Shown piece after piece: positions 1 through 10,354 of a DNA stretch of 64,000 nucleotides (the stretch's first letter is position 1; every line of letters starts with the position of its first letter). The notes beneath the pieces are model-generated. The model saw nothing but the letters and a program-made list of their open reading frames with translations. It did no database searches and was not told the origin of the DNA. The translations under genes were made by a program, and so were the position numbers. The DNA lies in NCBI RefSeq assembly GCF_008017535.1, contig NZ_VRUA01000013.1, positions 42,553-106,552 on the forward strand. The letters run 5' to 3'. Source of the DNA: Ottowia flava. GTDB taxonomy: Bacteria; Pseudomonadota; Gammaproteobacteria; Burkholderiales; Burkholderiaceae_C.

Positions 1-1196
1 TGTAGTGTCTGGCGCAGTGCGACCAGCTCGCGCGGGCGCACCTGGCCCAGCGCCAGACGGGCGCTGATGCGCTCCACATCGCTCGTGCCCTTGAGCAGCG
101 TGCGCACGCGCTCAGCCAAGCCGTGCTCGCGCAGCGCCCCGATCGCGCCCAGGCGTTGCTGCGCCACGGTGCGGTCGCGCGGGGGCGACAGCAGCCAGCT
201 TTTCAGCAGGCGGCTGCCCATGCCGGTGCGGCAGGTGTCGAGCAGCGAAAACACGGTCGGCGCGTCTTCACCGCGCAGGGTTTGCGTCAGCTCCAGGTTG
301 CGGCGCGTGGTGGCGGGCAGGTCGATCAACTCGCCTGCGCGTTCGACCAGCAGGCCTTGCAGGTGCGGCAGCGCGCGGCCCTGTGTGTGTTCGGCGTAGG
401 CCAGCAGCGCGGCGGCGGCGGCGTGCGCTTGGGGCAGTTCTTCGGCGTGCCAGGCGGCCAGGCTCGCGGTCTGCAGCTGGTCCAGCAGCTTGCGCCGGCC
501 CAGCGCCGCGTCAAACTGCCATTCCGGCCGGTGCGTCACGCTGGGCGCGCGGCCTGCGCTGCGCACGGCCTGCGCACTGCGCAGCAGCGTGTCGGGCGCG
601 TCGGCGGGCAGCAGGATTTCGCTGGCGCCGATGCGGTCCAACCAGCCGGGCAATTCGTCGGCCGTGCATTCGGTCAGGTGCACCTGACCTTGCGTCACCG
701 CCAGCCAGGCCAGGCCGCAGCGCTGGCGCGTGCCCGGGAACACAGCCAGCAGCAGCGATTCGCTCTTGTCGGACAGCAGCTCTGCGTCGGTCAAGGTGCC
801 GGGCGTGACCACGCGCACCACCTTCCGCTCCACCGGCCCTTTGCTGGTGGCGACGTCGCCGACCTGTTCGCAGATCGCGACCGATTCGCCCAGCTTGATC
901 AGCCGTGCCAGGTAACCGTCCACCGAATGAAAAGGCACGCCCGCCATCGGGATCGGCTGGCCCGCCGACTGCCCGCGCGTGGTCAGCGTGATGTCCAGCA
1001 GCGCCGCCGCGCGCTCGGCGTCGGCGTAGAACATCTCGTAGAAATCCCCCATGCGGTAGAACAGCAGGGTGTCGGGGAAGTCTGCCTTGAGCCCGTGGTA
1101 TTGGGCCATCATCGGGGTGTGACCAGCCTCGGCGGCGGCTTTGGCAGCGGAATCGGTCGGGGCGCGGCGTTCGGCCGCTGGAGATGGGCTGGGCAT
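1..1196 (-). CDS. mutS: DNA mismatch repair protein MutS, N-terminal part
   Basis: This is the first 398 codons of MutS; the gene runs off the left edge. MutS binds mismatched bases and starts methyl-independent or MutL-dependent repair in the cytoplasm. The mismatch-reading Phe-x-Glu motif is visible as F52-Y-E54 inside RMGDFYEMF, in the normal N-terminal domain. The connector domain and the start of the core domain follow, and the ATPase part lies outside the window. The ATG at 1196 was chosen because the conserved domain begins about 28 residues later after a low-complexity Ala-rich tail. The 80-residue gene at 1256-1498 lies just upstream on the same strand. Family assignment is firm; the C-terminal half cannot be judged. 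Confidence 0.96.
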   Translation of the reverse strand, partial: MPSPSPAAERRAPTDSAAKAAAEAGHTPMMAQYHGLKADFPDTLLFYRMGDFYEMFYADAERAAALLDITLTTRGQSAGQPIPMAGVPFHSVDGYLARLIKLGESVAICEQVGDVATSKGPVERKVVRVVTPGTLTDAELLSDKSESLLLAVFPGTRQRCGLAWLAVTQGQVHLTECTADELPGWLDRIGASEILLPADAPDTLLRSAQAVRSAGRAPSVTHRPEWQFDAALGRRKLLDQLQTASLAAWHAEELPQAHAAAAALLAYAEHTQGRALPHLQGLLVERAGELIDLPATTRRNLELTQTLRGEDAPTVFSLLDTCRTGMGSRLLKSWLLSPPRDRTVAQQRLGAIGALREHGLAERVRTLLKGTSDVERISARLALGQVRPRELVALRQTL

Positions 1197-1255
1197 GGTC
1201 GGCGCTGGAGGCTGAGCGGCTTGAATGCCTGGATTCACAGCGCAGAAAGCTTGGT

Positions 1256-1498
1256 TCAGCGCTTCTTCGATAGCACGTCCGGCGCAGCGGCTTCCAGTTG
1301 GTCCGCCACTTGTTGCAGAGATTGTCCCAGCGCGCGCAGCTGTTGGGGTGAGAAGCCAAAAATCGGGCTCTGTGCGGGCGCACCCGCGATGTCGCCAGCG
1401 GCGGTGAGGTACTCGATCCGAAGCAGGCCAATCTGGTGGGAGGGTGCTTGGCTGATGCCCCAGCGCACGACCGGGAGCACAGGGTTCTGGTTTTCCAT
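1256..1498 (-). CDS. Small conserved-type hypothetical protein upstream of mutS
   Basis: An 80-residue acidic-to-neutral protein, starting [14 protein letters not shown] and ending in Lys-Lys-Arg. I do not recognise a domain. The middle reads as one or two helices ([20 protein letters not shown]). It has no signal peptide and no membrane segment. It ends 59 bases before the mutS start on the same strand, so the two may be co-transcribed. The codon pattern is that of a real gene: the third positions are GC-rich and the peptide composition is ordinary. No strong ribosome binding site is visible before the ATG. Function unknown. Confidence 0.6.
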   Translation of the reverse strand: MENQNPVLPVVRWGISQAPSHQIGLLRIEYLTAAGDIAGAPAQSPIFGFSPQQLRALGQSLQQVADQLEAAAPDVLSKKR

Positions 1499-1570
1499 GA
1501 ACAGGTGTCTTGGTTACGACGAAGTCAATCGAGCATTGTAAAAGCGCTTGAAATCGCAGCGACATGCGAA

Positions 1571-3862
1571 CTAGGGCCGGGCAGCGCCGGCAACCTCCAA
1601 CTCCGCCAAGACTCCCGCGGCATCGGCGCGCACGCGGCGTGCCAGAGCCTCGGACAGATTCAGGCGTCGCAGCAGCCAAGGGCTTGCGTCCTGTAGGTAG
1701 GGGTCGGGCAAGGTTTCCGGGACGGCGGGCAACGAGACGTCCAGGTCGACGCGTGCGGTGTCCAGCGAGTGCGCCGCGGTTGACACGCGGTCGAACGCCA
1801 AGGTCTGTTCGATGACGGCTGCGGCCTGCTCCAGCGGGACGGTCAGCCCATCGAGTTGCAGGCGCTCGCGCCGCAGCAGCATCAGCGACTTGATGGCGCT
1901 CAGCTGGCCCAGCAGCTGGTAGCTGTGGCCTTGCAGTTGCTCCAGCAGCGCCAGTGGCGGCTGCACCGCGCGTGGCTCCACCAGCGCGCGGGCGGTGGCC
2001 TGAACCAATGCCGACAGCGCGTCATAAGCTTCGCGGCGCGCGAGCCGCCAGGTGAGTTCGGATTGGGTGTCGATGGCCTCCACCTGCGCCAGGCTGAGCG
2101 ACTGACGTGCGTGCTGGTCCAGCGCCTTCAGCACACGCCGAACCAGGCCCGTCAGCTGCCCGCGTTCCCAGGACGGCAGCACGTAGGCAAAGGCCCAGGC
2201 GATGCCCGCGCCCAGCAGCGTGTCGCCCACGCGCTCGAAGAAAGCGAACGTCGCGTTGCTGCCCGCGAACAGCAGGTGTGCCTGCACCAGCCCCATGACC
2301 GACGCGGCCATGGCGGTAACGACGTAGCGGCGCATGGCAAAACCGTGCGCGATGCCCTGCGAGACCGTCACGGCGATCAGCAGCAGCAGGGCGGGCGGAT
2401 GCAGCGCCAGCAGGCCGGTCGCGAGCAGACTGCCGACCAGCGTGCCGGCCACGCGCTGGTTGCGGCGCTCGAGCGTCTGCGCCAGGCTGCCGCGCAGCAC
2501 GACGACGATCGTCAGAAGGATCCAGTAGGCGTGCGAGCCCCAGGGCAGCAACACCGCGACCGTGTAGCCGGTGCCGACAGCCAGCGCGGCCCGCACCGCG
2601 TGACGCAGCGCGGGTTGACGCCAGTGCCACACGGTCAGAAAGGGCTGCAGCGACCAGTCGGTTGGGCTGACGAACAGGCGCCAGCTGTTGCGCACCACGG
2701 CAAGGTCGGGCATGGTTTCGCCGCGCGCCAGCAGGCTGAGCTGCCGAACCGCGTCGTTCTGGTGCTCGATGCGAAAGCTCACGCCACGCAGCAGCGCGGC
2801 CTGCGCGGCGCCGGTCGGGTCGGCCGACAGGTCGGCGCTGGCTGGCTCTTCTCGCAGCCGCAGGGCGGCGAGCCGGGCGCTGTGGTCGGTAGCAACAGGG
2901 GGGCGCCGGCGCAGCAGCAAGTCGTCGGCCAAGAAGGCCAGTTCGCGCGCCATCTGGCGGTAGATGGCGGCGATCTCTTCGAGCGCATGTGCGTGGTCTG
3001 CGGCTTCACGCACGCGGTCGAGATCCAGCTCGCTGGCCACCAGGTGGTCGCGCATTTCCAGCACCACCAGCAGCATGCCCGCTAGGCGCTGGCGGCGCGG
3101 TGTGTTGGGCGATTCCAGCACCACGTCGCGGGTGGATTGCAGCTGGTCGGCCAGCGCTGCCTGGCGCTTGAGCAATTCGGTCAGGCCCGCAGCGGAATCG
3201 GGCGCGACTTCGCCCGGCCCGGGTGCGCCGTCCGCGCGGGGTGACACGCGCCGTGCATGGGCCTGCAGCAGTGCCGAGACGGCCAGTAGCAGATCGGCCG
3301 TCAGCTGGGTGCGGTAGCGCCCGTTCAGGACGCTGTTGGCGATCACCGAATAGACGACGTACAGGGCCGCGCCCAAGCCGCAGTACAGCGTTCGCAGCAG
3401 CACCTGCTCGGTCCCGCTGGCCGGGGGCAGCGACATGGCGAACACCAGCGCGAGCATCACGCCGATGGCGACTGGCGCCCCCCGCTTGCCCCACGCCATG
3501 CCCAGGAACACGACGAAGGTGGCCGGCACGAGGAACAGCCCGAGTTCCAGCGTCTTGCCTTCCAGCGCCAGCACCGCGGCAAACAGCGGTACACCGATCA
3601 CTGGGCCGACGACCATGTGGGCCAGCTTGCCCCGGCGAGGGCCCACCATGTCGGGCGCCAGCGTGGCGATGACGCCGACCGTGGCCACGGCTGCCGCTTC
3701 GGTGCCGAACAGCAGCATCACCGTGGATGAGACCAGGAACAGCCCCAGCGCGCACGAGGCGCCGTTGAGCACGTAGTAACTGAGCGCCACGCGCAGGAAG
3801 CGCCGCTGCCGCAGACTCAGCCAACGGCGCATTTGCTCGGGCTGCAGGGCCGGCAGGTTCAT
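1571..3862 (-). CDS. FUSC-family (YccS-like) inner membrane protein
   Basis: A 763-residue inner-membrane protein with the layout of the YccS/YhfK group of the FUSC family. A block of hydrophobic segments at roughly 30-190 is followed by a long cytoplasmic helical region. A second hydrophobic block (about 410-540) and a cytoplasmic tail complete it. FUSC proteins are related to the aromatic acid efflux protein AaeB, but most YccS-type members have no proven substrate. The start at [10 protein letters not shown] was preferred to an open extension of 92 codons, because the extension is Arg/Pro-rich and reads through the greB promoter region. It is transcribed divergently from greB. Substrate and role are not predictable from the sequence. 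Confidence 0.85.
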   Translation of the reverse strand: MNLPALQPEQMRRWLSLRQRRFLRVALSYYVLNGASCALGLFLVSSTVMLLFGTEAAAVATVGVIATLAPDMVGPRRGKLAHMVVGPVIGVPLFAAVLALEGKTLELGLFLVPATFVVFLGMAWGKRGAPVAIGVMLALVFAMSLPPASGTEQVLLRTLYCGLGAALYVVYSVIANSVLNGRYRTQLTADLLLAVSALLQAHARRVSPRADGAPGPGEVAPDSAAGLTELLKRQAALADQLQSTRDVVLESPNTPRRQRLAGMLLVVLEMRDHLVASELDLDRVREAADHAHALEEIAAIYRQMARELAFLADDLLLRRRPPVATDHSARLAALRLREEPASADLSADPTGAAQAALLRGVSFRIEHQNDAVRQLSLLARGETMPDLAVVRNSWRLFVSPTDWSLQPFLTVWHWRQPALRHAVRAALAVGTGYTVAVLLPWGSHAYWILLTIVVVLRGSLAQTLERRNQRVAGTLVGSLLATGLLALHPPALLLLIAVTVSQGIAHGFAMRRYVVTAMAASVMGLVQAHLLFAGSNATFAFFERVGDTLLGAGIAWAFAYVLPSWERGQLTGLVRRVLKALDQHARQSLSLAQVEAIDTQSELTWRLARREAYDALSALVQATARALVEPRAVQPPLALLEQLQGHSYQLLGQLSAIKSLMLLRRERLQLDGLTVPLEQAAAVIEQTLAFDRVSTAAHSLDTARVDLDVSLPAVPETLPDPYLQDASPWLLRRLNLSEALARRVRADAAGVLAELEVAGAARP

Positions 3863-4055
3863 GATGGGCGTTCGTGCTGACGGAACGCGCCGTGGTGTTC
3901 CCAACGCCCGGTTGGCAGGCGCGGCAAGACGGTGGCGGGGCTGAGGACGGGCACGGCAGGCGAGGCGGGCGGCCGGTGGGTACCGGCAAAAAAGCCGATC
4001 AGGCGGGCGGCCAACCGCTCCCGGGATTGTCCCATGGCGGTCTATCATGGGCTGC

Positions 4056-4622
4056 ATGAACAAGGCATTCACCCGTGAGCGTGACGGGGAGGACGAAGAC
4101 GACGACATCGCGCTGCCGCCCTTGCCCCCGGGTGGCAAGAACTACATCACGCCGCAGGGCTACGCCCGTTTGCGCGCCGAGTTGCTGACCCTGATCGATG
4201 AGGAGCGCCCAAAAGTGGTGGAGGCCGTGCACTGGGCGGCCAAGAACGGGGACCGCAGTGAAAACGGGGACTATCTCTACGGCAAGAAGCGCCTGCGCGA
4301 GATCGACCGGCGCATCCGCTTCCTGACCAAGCGGCTGGAGATCGCCGAGGTGACGGACCCGAGTGCGCACCATGGCGGAGAGCAGGTGTTCTTCGGCGCC
4401 ACAGTGACCTACGCTGACGAGGAAGGTGAGGAACGCACCGTCACCATCAAGGGCATCGACGAGGCGGAAAGCGCGCAGGCTGAGGTCAGCTGGATCAGCC
4501 CGATCGCCCGCACCTTGCTGCGCGCCCGTGTGGGCGATGTGCTGCAACTGCCCACGCCCGCAGGCACGCACGAGATCGAGGTGGTGGCCGTGGATTACCC
4601 GGCGCCGCCCGTGTCCGACTGA
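4056..4622 (+). CDS. greB: Transcription elongation factor GreB
   Basis: A 188-residue GreA/GreB family protein. It rescues backtracked RNA polymerase by entering the secondary channel and stimulating transcript cleavage. The N-terminal coiled-coil begins at NYITPQGYARLRAEL. It carries the acidic tip expected for cleavage activity in the segment DRSENGDYLYGKKRLREID. The C-terminal FKBP-like domain has the usual ISPIARTLLRARVGD segment. The strongly acidic stretch EDEDDD near residue 10 and the KAFTRE beginning are typical of GreB rather than GreA. An in-frame ATG nine bases upstream is an alternative start. The gene converges on spoT, with one interspersed repeat between them. Confidence 0.95.
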   Translation: MNKAFTRERDGEDEDDDIALPPLPPGGKNYITPQGYARLRAELLTLIDEERPKVVEAVHWAAKNGDRSENGDYLYGKKRLREIDRRIRFLTKRLEIAEVTDPSAHHGGEQVFFGATVTYADEEGEERTVTIKGIDEAESAQAEVSWISPIARTLLRARVGDVLQLPTPAGTHEIEVVAVDYPAPPVSD

Positions 4623-4637
4623 TCTGGGGCAGTCTGA

Positions 4638-4708
4638 TGATTGCTATCGTTTAAGTAGCTGGCTGCGCAGGTGGTTGTAGGGCTGAGTGCCAAAAAGACC
4701 TGAAATTT
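4638..4708 (-). repeat. Interspersed repeat, copy 1 (greB/spoT junction)
   Basis: Reference copy of the family. Read on its forward strand, an element begins near a TTTCAGG or TATCAAG end. It passes through a GGC-CCAGCCCT-like block and ACCACCTGCGCAG, and finishes in CAGCTA followed by a short spacer and ATAGC. The AGCTA...ATAGC end can form a small hairpin. This copy lies in the reverse orientation between two convergent genes, starting 15 bases after the greB stop. The family type is inferred from internal comparison. Confidence 0.8.
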
Positions 4709-4739
4709 CGGAGCGCACCAAGCTGGTGTATCAGAGGGG

Positions 4740-6977
4740 TCAGTGCTGGGCGGTTGGCATGATGCGCGCTGCGCGCAGCACCGACTGCGTGCGCTTGAGG
4801 TGGCGCAGCACCGTGTCGAGGTGCGTGCGGTCGCGCACGGTGATGACGAAGCGCAGGTCCAGCGCTTCCTGCGCGCTTTCGTCGGCCATGCCCAGATGCA
4901 CGATGTCGGCCTCGGCGCTGGCCAGAGCGGCCGCCACGCGCGCCAGCACGCCCTTGCCGTTGACCACGGTGACCACGATGCCCACCTCGAACTGTCGCAC
5001 AGGTTCGTCCGCCCAGGCCACTGTGATGAAGCGTTCAGCGTCCTTGTGCTGCAGGCGGCGTGCCACCGCACATTCGTCGGTATGCACCACCAAACCTTCG
5101 CCACGGCCCAGGTAGCCCAACACACCATCGCCCGGGACCGGGCGGCAGCAGGTGGCGTATTTGACGGACATGTTCTCGGCGCCGTCCAGGATCACGGCGC
5201 CCTGCGACAGGTTTTCGTGCGCGGTGAAGCGCTCGCGCGTGAGCAACAGCGCGTCGGGCTTGATGCCTTCGGCCGCCAGCAGTGTGACCAGGCGCTTGGC
5301 GACCATGTTGGCACTGCGCTTGCCCAGGCCGATGTCGGTCATCATCTCGTCGCGCGTGCGGTTGCCGGTGAAGCGCAGCAGTTTGTCCCAGAGCGGCTTG
5401 TCGCCGCTGTCCTGCCCGGGCGGCTGGCTCAGACCCTCGGCGCGCAGCGCCTGCGCCAGCAGCTTTTCGCCCAGGTCGCGCGATTCGTCCTGCGCCAGGC
5501 TTTTCAGGTGGCTGCGGATGCGCGAACGGGCGCGGCCGGTGCGCACAAAGCCCAGCCACGCCGGGTTGGGCGTGGACACGGGCGCGGTGATGATCTCGAT
5601 CACGTCGCCGTTGGCCAGCTCGCTGCGCAGCGGCACCTGTTCGCCATTGACTTTGGCTGCGACGGCGTGGTCGCCCACATTGCTGTGGATGGCGTACGCA
5701 AAATCGACGATTGTGGCGCCCTGCGGCAGCGCCATGATCTGGCCCTTTGGGGTGAAAACGTACACCGCGTCGGGCACCAGATCGACCTTGATGTGGTCCC
5801 AGAACTCGGCCGCGTCGCGCGTCTCGTTCTGGATGTCGAGCAGCGACTGCAGCCACTGCGTGCCCAGCTCGTCGCCACCACCCGATTCCGCCTGGTTGAC
5901 CTTGTAGAGCCAGTGCGCGGCCACCCCGGCTTCGGCCACCAGGTCCATCGCCTCGGTGCGAATCTGGAATTCGATGTTCACGCTGGCGGGGCCGACCAGC
6001 GTGGTGTGCAGGGACTGGTAGCCATTGACCTTGGGCATGGCGATGTAGTCCTTGAAGCGCCCGGGCACCGGCTTGTACAGCTGGTGCAGCAGCCCCATGG
6101 CGGTGTAGCAGTCCACCACGTGGGGCACGATCACGCGCACGCCGTACAAGTCGTTGACCTGCGCGAACGACAGGTGCTTGTCGTCCATCTTCGTGTAGAT
6201 GGAGTAAAGCGTTTTTTCGCGCCCGACGATGCGCGCGTTCAGGCCGGCCTGGCTCAGCACGTCCTGCACCTCCTGGCCCACTTTCTGGATCAGGTCGCGG
6301 CGGCGCTGGCGCGCCTTGTTCAGCGCCTTGGCCAGCACGCTGTAGCGCCACGGTTTGAGGTGGCGGAAGGCCAGATCCTGCAGTTCGCGGTAGGTCTGGT
6401 TCAGGCCCAGGCGGTGCGCGATGGGGGCGTAAATCTCCAGCGTTTCCGCACTGATGCGCCCCCACTTGCTGCGCGGCATGTCGCCCATCGTGCGCATGTT
6501 GTGGGTGCGGTCGGCCAGTTTGATCAGGATCACGCGTACGTCGCGCGCCATCGCCAGCAGCATCTTGCGGAAGGACTCAGCCTGGCCTTCTTCGCGCGTG
6601 CTGAACTGCAGCTTGTCCAGCTTGGTCAGGCCGTCCACCAGCTCGGCTACCGAGACGCCGAACTGCTCCACCAGATCCGCCTTGGTGACGCCGCAGTCTT
6701 CCATGGCGTCGTGCAGCAGCGCTGCCATCAGCGCGTGGGCGTCCAGCTTCCATTCGGCGCACTGGGCGGCGACGGCGATCGGGTGCGTGATGTACGGCTC
6801 GCCGCTGTGGCGCATCTGGCCCAGGTGAGCGGTGTCGGCAAAGCGGTAGGCGCGGCGCACCAACTCGCGGTCGTCCGGGCCCAGGTAGTCCAGCTTGCTT
6901 TCCAGCGCGGCAAAGCTGGCCGCCGCCGCGTTGGCCGCGGCCAGCGGTTGCTCCATGGGGGGCAGCACCGAACTCAT
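4740..6977 (-). CDS. spoT: Bifunctional (p)ppGpp synthetase/hydrolase SpoT
   Basis: A 745-residue RelA/SpoT family enzyme that makes and degrades the stringent-response alarmone. The N-terminal HD hydrolase domain is intact: RHSGEPYITHP and LLHDAMED supply the metal-binding His-Asp pair. The synthetase domain follows (REKTLYSIYTKM, then DLYGVRVI). A TGS domain (VFTPKGQIMALPQGAT) and a C-terminal ACT domain (VRQFEVGIVVTVVNGKGVLA) complete it. An active HD domain marks it as the bifunctional type and not a RelA-only enzyme. It lies downstream of gmk and rpoZ in the common proteobacterial order. The ATG at 6977 gives the usual N-terminus; an in-frame ATG at 7004 would add nine residues. Confidence 0.96.
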   Translation of the reverse strand: MSSVLPPMEQPLAAANAAAASFAALESKLDYLGPDDRELVRRAYRFADTAHLGQMRHSGEPYITHPIAVAAQCAEWKLDAHALMAALLHDAMEDCGVTKADLVEQFGVSVAELVDGLTKLDKLQFSTREEGQAESFRKMLLAMARDVRVILIKLADRTHNMRTMGDMPRSKWGRISAETLEIYAPIAHRLGLNQTYRELQDLAFRHLKPWRYSVLAKALNKARQRRRDLIQKVGQEVQDVLSQAGLNARIVGREKTLYSIYTKMDDKHLSFAQVNDLYGVRVIVPHVVDCYTAMGLLHQLYKPVPGRFKDYIAMPKVNGYQSLHTTLVGPASVNIEFQIRTEAMDLVAEAGVAAHWLYKVNQAESGGGDELGTQWLQSLLDIQNETRDAAEFWDHIKVDLVPDAVYVFTPKGQIMALPQGATIVDFAYAIHSNVGDHAVAAKVNGEQVPLRSELANGDVIEIITAPVSTPNPAWLGFVRTGRARSRIRSHLKSLAQDESRDLGEKLLAQALRAEGLSQPPGQDSGDKPLWDKLLRFTGNRTRDEMMTDIGLGKRSANMVAKRLVTLLAAEGIKPDALLLTRERFTAHENLSQGAVILDGAENMSVKYATCCRPVPGDGVLGYLGRGEGLVVHTDECAVARRLQHKDAERFITVAWADEPVRQFEVGIVVTVVNGKGVLARVAAALASAEADIVHLGMADESAQEALDLRFVITVRDRTHLDTVLRHLKRTQSVLRAARIMPTAQH

Positions 6978-7024
6978 AGCCCCCGAATTTAACCCGGTTG
7001 TCATCTGGCCGCCGCCGGGCACGA

Positions 7025-7051
7025 AAAAGGGCGCTTCGAGAGCGCCCTTTT
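7025..7051 (-). terminator. Intrinsic terminator between rpoZ and spoT
   Basis: An 11-bp perfect inverted repeat, AAAAGGGCGCT and AGCGCCCTTTT, surrounds a five-base loop. Because the arms start and end in A/T runs, it can terminate in either direction. On the minus strand it sits 45 bases after the rpoZ stop and 48 bases before the spoT start, so spoT expression needs either read-through or its own promoter. Confidence 0.75.
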
Positions 7052-7095
7052 AGAGACTTGTAGGCCTGTGGTGGCCCGCAAAGAGTGACCTGAGT

Positions 7096-7296
7096 TCAGG
7101 GCACTTTCTTGAGCATTTCGAGCCCGACCTTGCCGGCGGCGATCTCGCGCAACGCGGTCACGGCGGGCTTGTTGCGCGCTTCGATCTTGGGCGTATGGCC
7201 CTGGCTCAGCATGCGGGCGCGGTAGGTCGCGGCCAGCACCAGCTGAAAACGGTTGGGGATTTGCTCGAGGCAGTCTTCGACGGTGATGCGGGCCAT
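7096..7296 (-). CDS. rpoZ: RNA polymerase omega subunit
   Basis: A 66-residue omega subunit that binds the beta-prime subunit and helps assemble RNA polymerase. The canonical opening [20 protein letters not shown] fixes the start at 7296; the open frame extends 21 codons further upstream but that part is not conserved in character. The segment [11 protein letters not shown] and the downstream EIAAGKVG are typical of betaproteobacterial RpoZ. It is the middle gene of gmk-rpoZ-spoT. Omega is also a known ppGpp contact, which fits its linkage to spoT. Confidence 0.95.
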   Translation of the reverse strand: MARITVEDCLEQIPNRFQLVLAATYRARMLSQGHTPKIEARNKPAVTALREIAAGKVGLEMLKKVP

Positions 7297-7318
7297 GGCG
7301 GTGCAGCTTGGAGGCTGT

Positions 7319-7939
7319 TCAGACGATGTTGAGGGCTTTGAACGTGTCGGGGCGGGCACGGCGCTGGGCGATGTACTTCAGCCGCTGCGCGTGGACGATG
7401 GCTTTCAGGTCGAAAAGCGCGCGTTCAAATATCTCGTTGATTATAACGAAGTCGAAATTTTCGGCTTGTGCCAACTCCTCGGCGGCATTGCACAGTCGCA
7501 ACTCGATCACGTCGGGTGCGTCTTCGCCGCGGCGCGTGAGGCGCGCGCGCAACTCGTCCAGGCTCGGCGGCAACACGAAAACGAGGATGGCGTCGGGAAA
7601 CAGCCGCTTGATTTGCAGCGCGCCCTGCCAGTCGATCTCCAGCACCACATCGCCGCCGCTGCCGATGCGCTGCTCGATGGCGCGGCGCGACGTGCCGTAG
7701 CGGTTGCCGTGCACCAGCGCCCATTCCAGGAAGTCGCCGCGCGCGACCATGCCGTCGAAATCGTCGTTGGAGATGAAAAAGTACTCGCGACCGTCCTTTT
7801 CCTGCCCGCGCGGCGCCCGCGTGGTGTGCGAGACCGAGGGCGCCACCCCCGCATCCACCTCCATCAGCGCCTTGACCAGGCTCGATTTGCCCGTGCCACT
7901 GGGCGCCGCGACAACAAACAGATTTCCGGGGTAGTCCAT
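7319..7939 (-). CDS. gmk: Guanylate kinase
   Basis: A 206-residue guanylate kinase (ATP + GMP to ADP + GDP), cytosolic. The P-loop is APSGTGKSS at residues 12-20. The GMP-binding region has [19 protein letters not shown]. The length is normal for the bacterial enzyme. It is the first gene of the gmk-rpoZ-spoT set, ending 22 bases before the rpoZ ATG, so the two are almost certainly co-transcribed. Confidence 0.96.
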   Translation of the reverse strand: MDYPGNLFVVAAPSGTGKSSLVKALMEVDAGVAPSVSHTTRAPRGQEKDGREYFFISNDDFDGMVARGDFLEWALVHGNRYGTSRRAIEQRIGSGGDVVLEIDWQGALQIKRLFPDAILVFVLPPSLDELRARLTRRGEDAPDVIELRLCNAAEELAQAENFDFVIINEIFERALFDLKAIVHAQRLKYIAQRRARPDTFKALNIV

Positions 7940-8077
7940 GTGGGATCAGCGCAGGGCGCTATCGAATCGGGAGTAAATGAGGCCCATCATTTTAGTCCGA
8001 CAAGCGCTGCCGATGCGCCGGGCTCCGATCGCTTGCGCGGCGTGGGCTCCTTCCTGAGAGCCGCTGCCGCCTTGATG

Positions 8078-8692
8078 TCACCCTCGTTCGAACACCAGCA
8101 GCAGGTTGTTGGCCGGCAGCGCCGCGCGATGCGCGAGGCGCAAGCCCGCAGCGTGCGCTTCGCGTTCGACCGCCGCGCGCTCACGGATGCCCCAGTCCGG
8201 GTGGCGCGCGCGCAGGTCGGCATCGAAGGCCAGGTTGCTGGGCGCGGTCGGGACGTCGGCCTCGAAGTAGGGGCCGTAGGTGACCAGGCGCCCGCCCGGC
8301 GCCAGGTGGCGCGCCGCGCCGCGCATCAGCGCCGGGGTGCAGGCCCAGGGCGCGATGTGGAGCATGTTGGCGGCAAAGATCAGGTCGAAAGGCTTGTCCC
8401 ACGCGGGGCCGGCGCTGGGCCACGGGGCGTCCCGCACGTCGAGCCGCACCGGCGCCGCGACGCGGGGCAGGTGGGCGGTGCGCGTGACGATGGCGGCGAA
8501 CAGGTCTGCGGTGAGGTCGCTGGGTTGCCAGTGCCAATCGGGCAGGGCGTGCGCGAAATGCGCCACGTGCTGGCCGGTGCCGCTGGCAATTTCCAGGGCG
8601 CTGCCTGCGGGCGCGAGCCAGGGGCGCAGGGCGGCCAGGATGGGTTCGCGGTTGCGCTCGGACGCCGGACTGAAAGGCAGGGCAGAGGTCAT
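8078..8692 (-). CDS. DUF938-type class I SAM-dependent methyltransferase
   Basis: A 204-residue protein of the DUF938 family, which has the fold of a class I SAM-dependent methyltransferase. The glycine-rich SAM motif is ALEIASGTGQHVAHFA near residues 30-45, and PFDLIFAANMLHIAP supplies the usual motif-IV region. The family opening SPASERNREPIL is clear and supports the ATG at 8692; the frame is open 18 codons further into an interspersed repeat. The substrate is not known for the family. An AT-only stretch (TTTATATATATAAA near 8709-8722) lies just upstream and could be part of the promoter. Confidence 0.85.
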   Translation of the reverse strand: MTSALPFSPASERNREPILAALRPWLAPAGSALEIASGTGQHVAHFAHALPDWHWQPSDLTADLFAAIVTRTAHLPRVAAPVRLDVRDAPWPSAGPAWDKPFDLIFAANMLHIAPWACTPALMRGAARHLAPGGRLVTYGPYFEADVPTAPSNLAFDADLRARHPDWGIRERAAVEREAHAAGLRLAHRAALPANNLLLVFERG

Positions 8693-8723
8693 CTGGGAGG
8701 CAAGGTTCTTTATATATATAAAA

Positions 8724-8776
8724 AAAGGCTCTGGCGCTACAAACACCTGCGCGAGCAGCTACCGATTCAATAGCGA
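8724..8776 (+). repeat. Interspersed repeat, copy 2
   Basis: A forward copy between the DUF938 gene and the lipoprotein gene. It shows GGCTCTGGCGCTAC, then ACACCTGCGCGAGCAGCTA and the closing AATAGC. The promoter-like TATATATATA run abuts its 5' side. Confidence 0.75.
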
Positions 8777-8786
8777 CAATCCGCCG

Positions 8787-9149
8787 TTACCGGCACGCGG
8801 GCTGACCCGGTGGCGGCGGTGCGTCGCCGGTTGCCGGGCGGCAGGCCGTCGCCGCGGCTGAATGGTTCGTGGCATCGGCCGGTGCGTCGCTGATGCGTTC
8901 GCGCACGACGATGCCGCTGCGGTCGCTGCCCGATGGGCTGCTGGCCGCGTCGATGCCGGCGCCGATCGCCTTGCCGGTGAGGCCGATGCCGGTCGACACC
9001 ACGGCGCCTGTGACCGAAATGGCGGCGCCGGCCGTGGCGCTGGCCACAGCGCAGCCGGTGCTGCTGATCGCCAGTGCGAGGCAGGCGCCGACCGCGGCGG
9101 CCCGGGTCAGGTGCGCGGCCGAGGTGTGGGGGGCGCAGGGCCGGTTCAC
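8787..9149 (-). CDS. Small Gly/Ala-rich lipoprotein
   Basis: A 120-residue putative lipoprotein. The N-terminus has a short positive region, a hydrophobic stretch ([12 protein letters not shown]) and a lipobox ending at C33 (SSTGC). After the Cys comes a repetitive Val/Gly/Thr-rich segment ([20 protein letters not shown]) of the sort seen in many small proteobacterial lipoproteins of unknown role. The start codon is GTG and overlaps the stop of the upstream LLM oxidoreductase as GTGA, so translation is probably coupled. A Pro-rich tail completes it. Membrane attachment is inferred from the lipobox; function unknown. Confidence 0.7.
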   Translation of the reverse strand: MNRPCAPHTSAAHLTRAAAVGACLALAISSTGCAVASATAGAAISVTGAVVSTGIGLTGKAIGAGIDAASSPSGSDRSGIVVRERISDAPADATNHSAAATACRPATGDAPPPPGQPACR

Positions 9150-10183
9150 GCCGCCACGTCGGACGTCGTCGCCGGCCCGGCGGCCTGGCGCACGTCCATG
9201 GCGATGTCCATCGCCCGCAGGCGCAGCGCCGGGTCGTAGATGTCGCAGGTGAACATGATCTCGTCGCAGCCGGTCTGCTCGGCCAGCTGCTGCAGGCCCT
9301 GGCGCACGGTGTCGGGCGAGCCGATGACGGCGCAGGCCAGAAAGTCGGCGATGCCGGCCTTTTCCTGCGGGCTGAGCTGTTGGAAGAAGCCCGGCTGCGG
9401 CGGCATCAACAGCCCGCGCGTGCCGCGCAGGACGCCCAGCACGCGCTGGAAGATGCTGGTGGCCAGCAGCTGCGCTTCGTCGTCGGTCGGTGCGGCGATC
9501 AGCGGCACACCGATCATGACGTAAGGCTTGTCCAACGTGGGCGAGGGTTTGAAGTTGCGGCGGTAAATCTCGACCGCTTGCAGCAGCATGGCCGGCGCGA
9601 AGTGCGAGGCAAAGGCGTAGGGCAGGCCGCGCTCGGCCGCGAGTTGCGCGGAGAACAGGCTGGAGCCCAGCAGCCAGATCGGCACGTGCGTGCCCGCACC
9701 GGGGTTGGCGATCAGCTTCTGGCCGGGTTTGACGTCGCCCAGCAGGTGCTGCAGCTCGGCCACCTCGCGCGGGAAGTCGTCCACGGTCTCGACCCGGTCG
9801 CGGCGCAGCGCGCGCATGGTCATCGGGTCGGTGCCGGGCGCGCGGCCCAGGCCCAAATCAATGCGGCCTGGGTACAGCTCGGCCAGCGTGCCAAAGGCTT
9901 CGGCCACGACCAGCGGTGGGTGGTTGGGCAGCATCACGCCGCCGGAGCCGACGCGGATGCGCTCGGTGCCGCCCGCCACGTGCCCGATCAGCACGGCGGT
10001 GGAGGACGAGGCGATCGACGCCATGTTGTGGTGCTCGGCCAGCCAGTAGCGGGTGAACCCCAGGCGGTCGGCGTGCTGGGCGGTTTGCAGCGACACGGCC
10101 AGGGCGTCAGCCACGCTGCGGCCTTCGCGCACCGGCACCAGGTCCAGCATGGAAAAAGCGATCTCGTTCAGGGCTTTGCTCAT
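9146..10183 (-). CDS. LLM-class (luciferase-like) flavin-dependent oxidoreductase
   Basis: A 345-residue luciferase-like monooxygenase of the YhbW/alkanal-monooxygenase-like group, expected to use FMNH2 supplied by a reductase. Family features include [12 protein letters not shown] near the N-terminus, [10 protein letters not shown], the [10 protein letters not shown] segment and [10 protein letters not shown]. The ATG at 10183 ([10 protein letters not shown]) is preferred because the upstream open frame is Arg-rich and unlike the family. Its stop overlaps the GTG of the lipoprotein gene by four bases. Substrate not predictable. Confidence 0.88.
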   Translation of the reverse strand: MSKALNEIAFSMLDLVPVREGRSVADALAVSLQTAQHADRLGFTRYWLAEHHNMASIASSSTAVLIGHVAGGTERIRVGSGGVMLPNHPPLVVAEAFGTLAELYPGRIDLGLGRAPGTDPMTMRALRRDRVETVDDFPREVAELQHLLGDVKPGQKLIANPGAGTHVPIWLLGSSLFSAQLAAERGLPYAFASHFAPAMLLQAVEIYRRNFKPSPTLDKPYVMIGVPLIAAPTDDEAQLLATSIFQRVLGVLRGTRGLLMPPQPGFFQQLSPQEKAGIADFLACAVIGSPDTVRQGLQQLAEQTGCDEIMFTCDIYDPALRLRAMDIAMDVRQAAGPATTSDVAA

Positions 10184-10354
10184 GCGGGCCATTGTGCGCT
10201 GGCTGGATCGGCTGCGCGCGCGGCGGGGCTCTCCGGCGTCCGCAGCCTCCGCCATGCAGGCGCACACGCTGAGTTGGCCGATGGGCCTTGGGCGAAGTGG
10301 TAACCGGATCGATAAGATGCGGTGTTCGATTCACAGCCTACGACGCGACCGCCC

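Noticed and set aside
8709..8722. TTTATATATATAAA as an origin or AT-hook element
   Set aside because: It is a single short alternating AT run; a promoter element for the DUF938 gene is a simpler reading.
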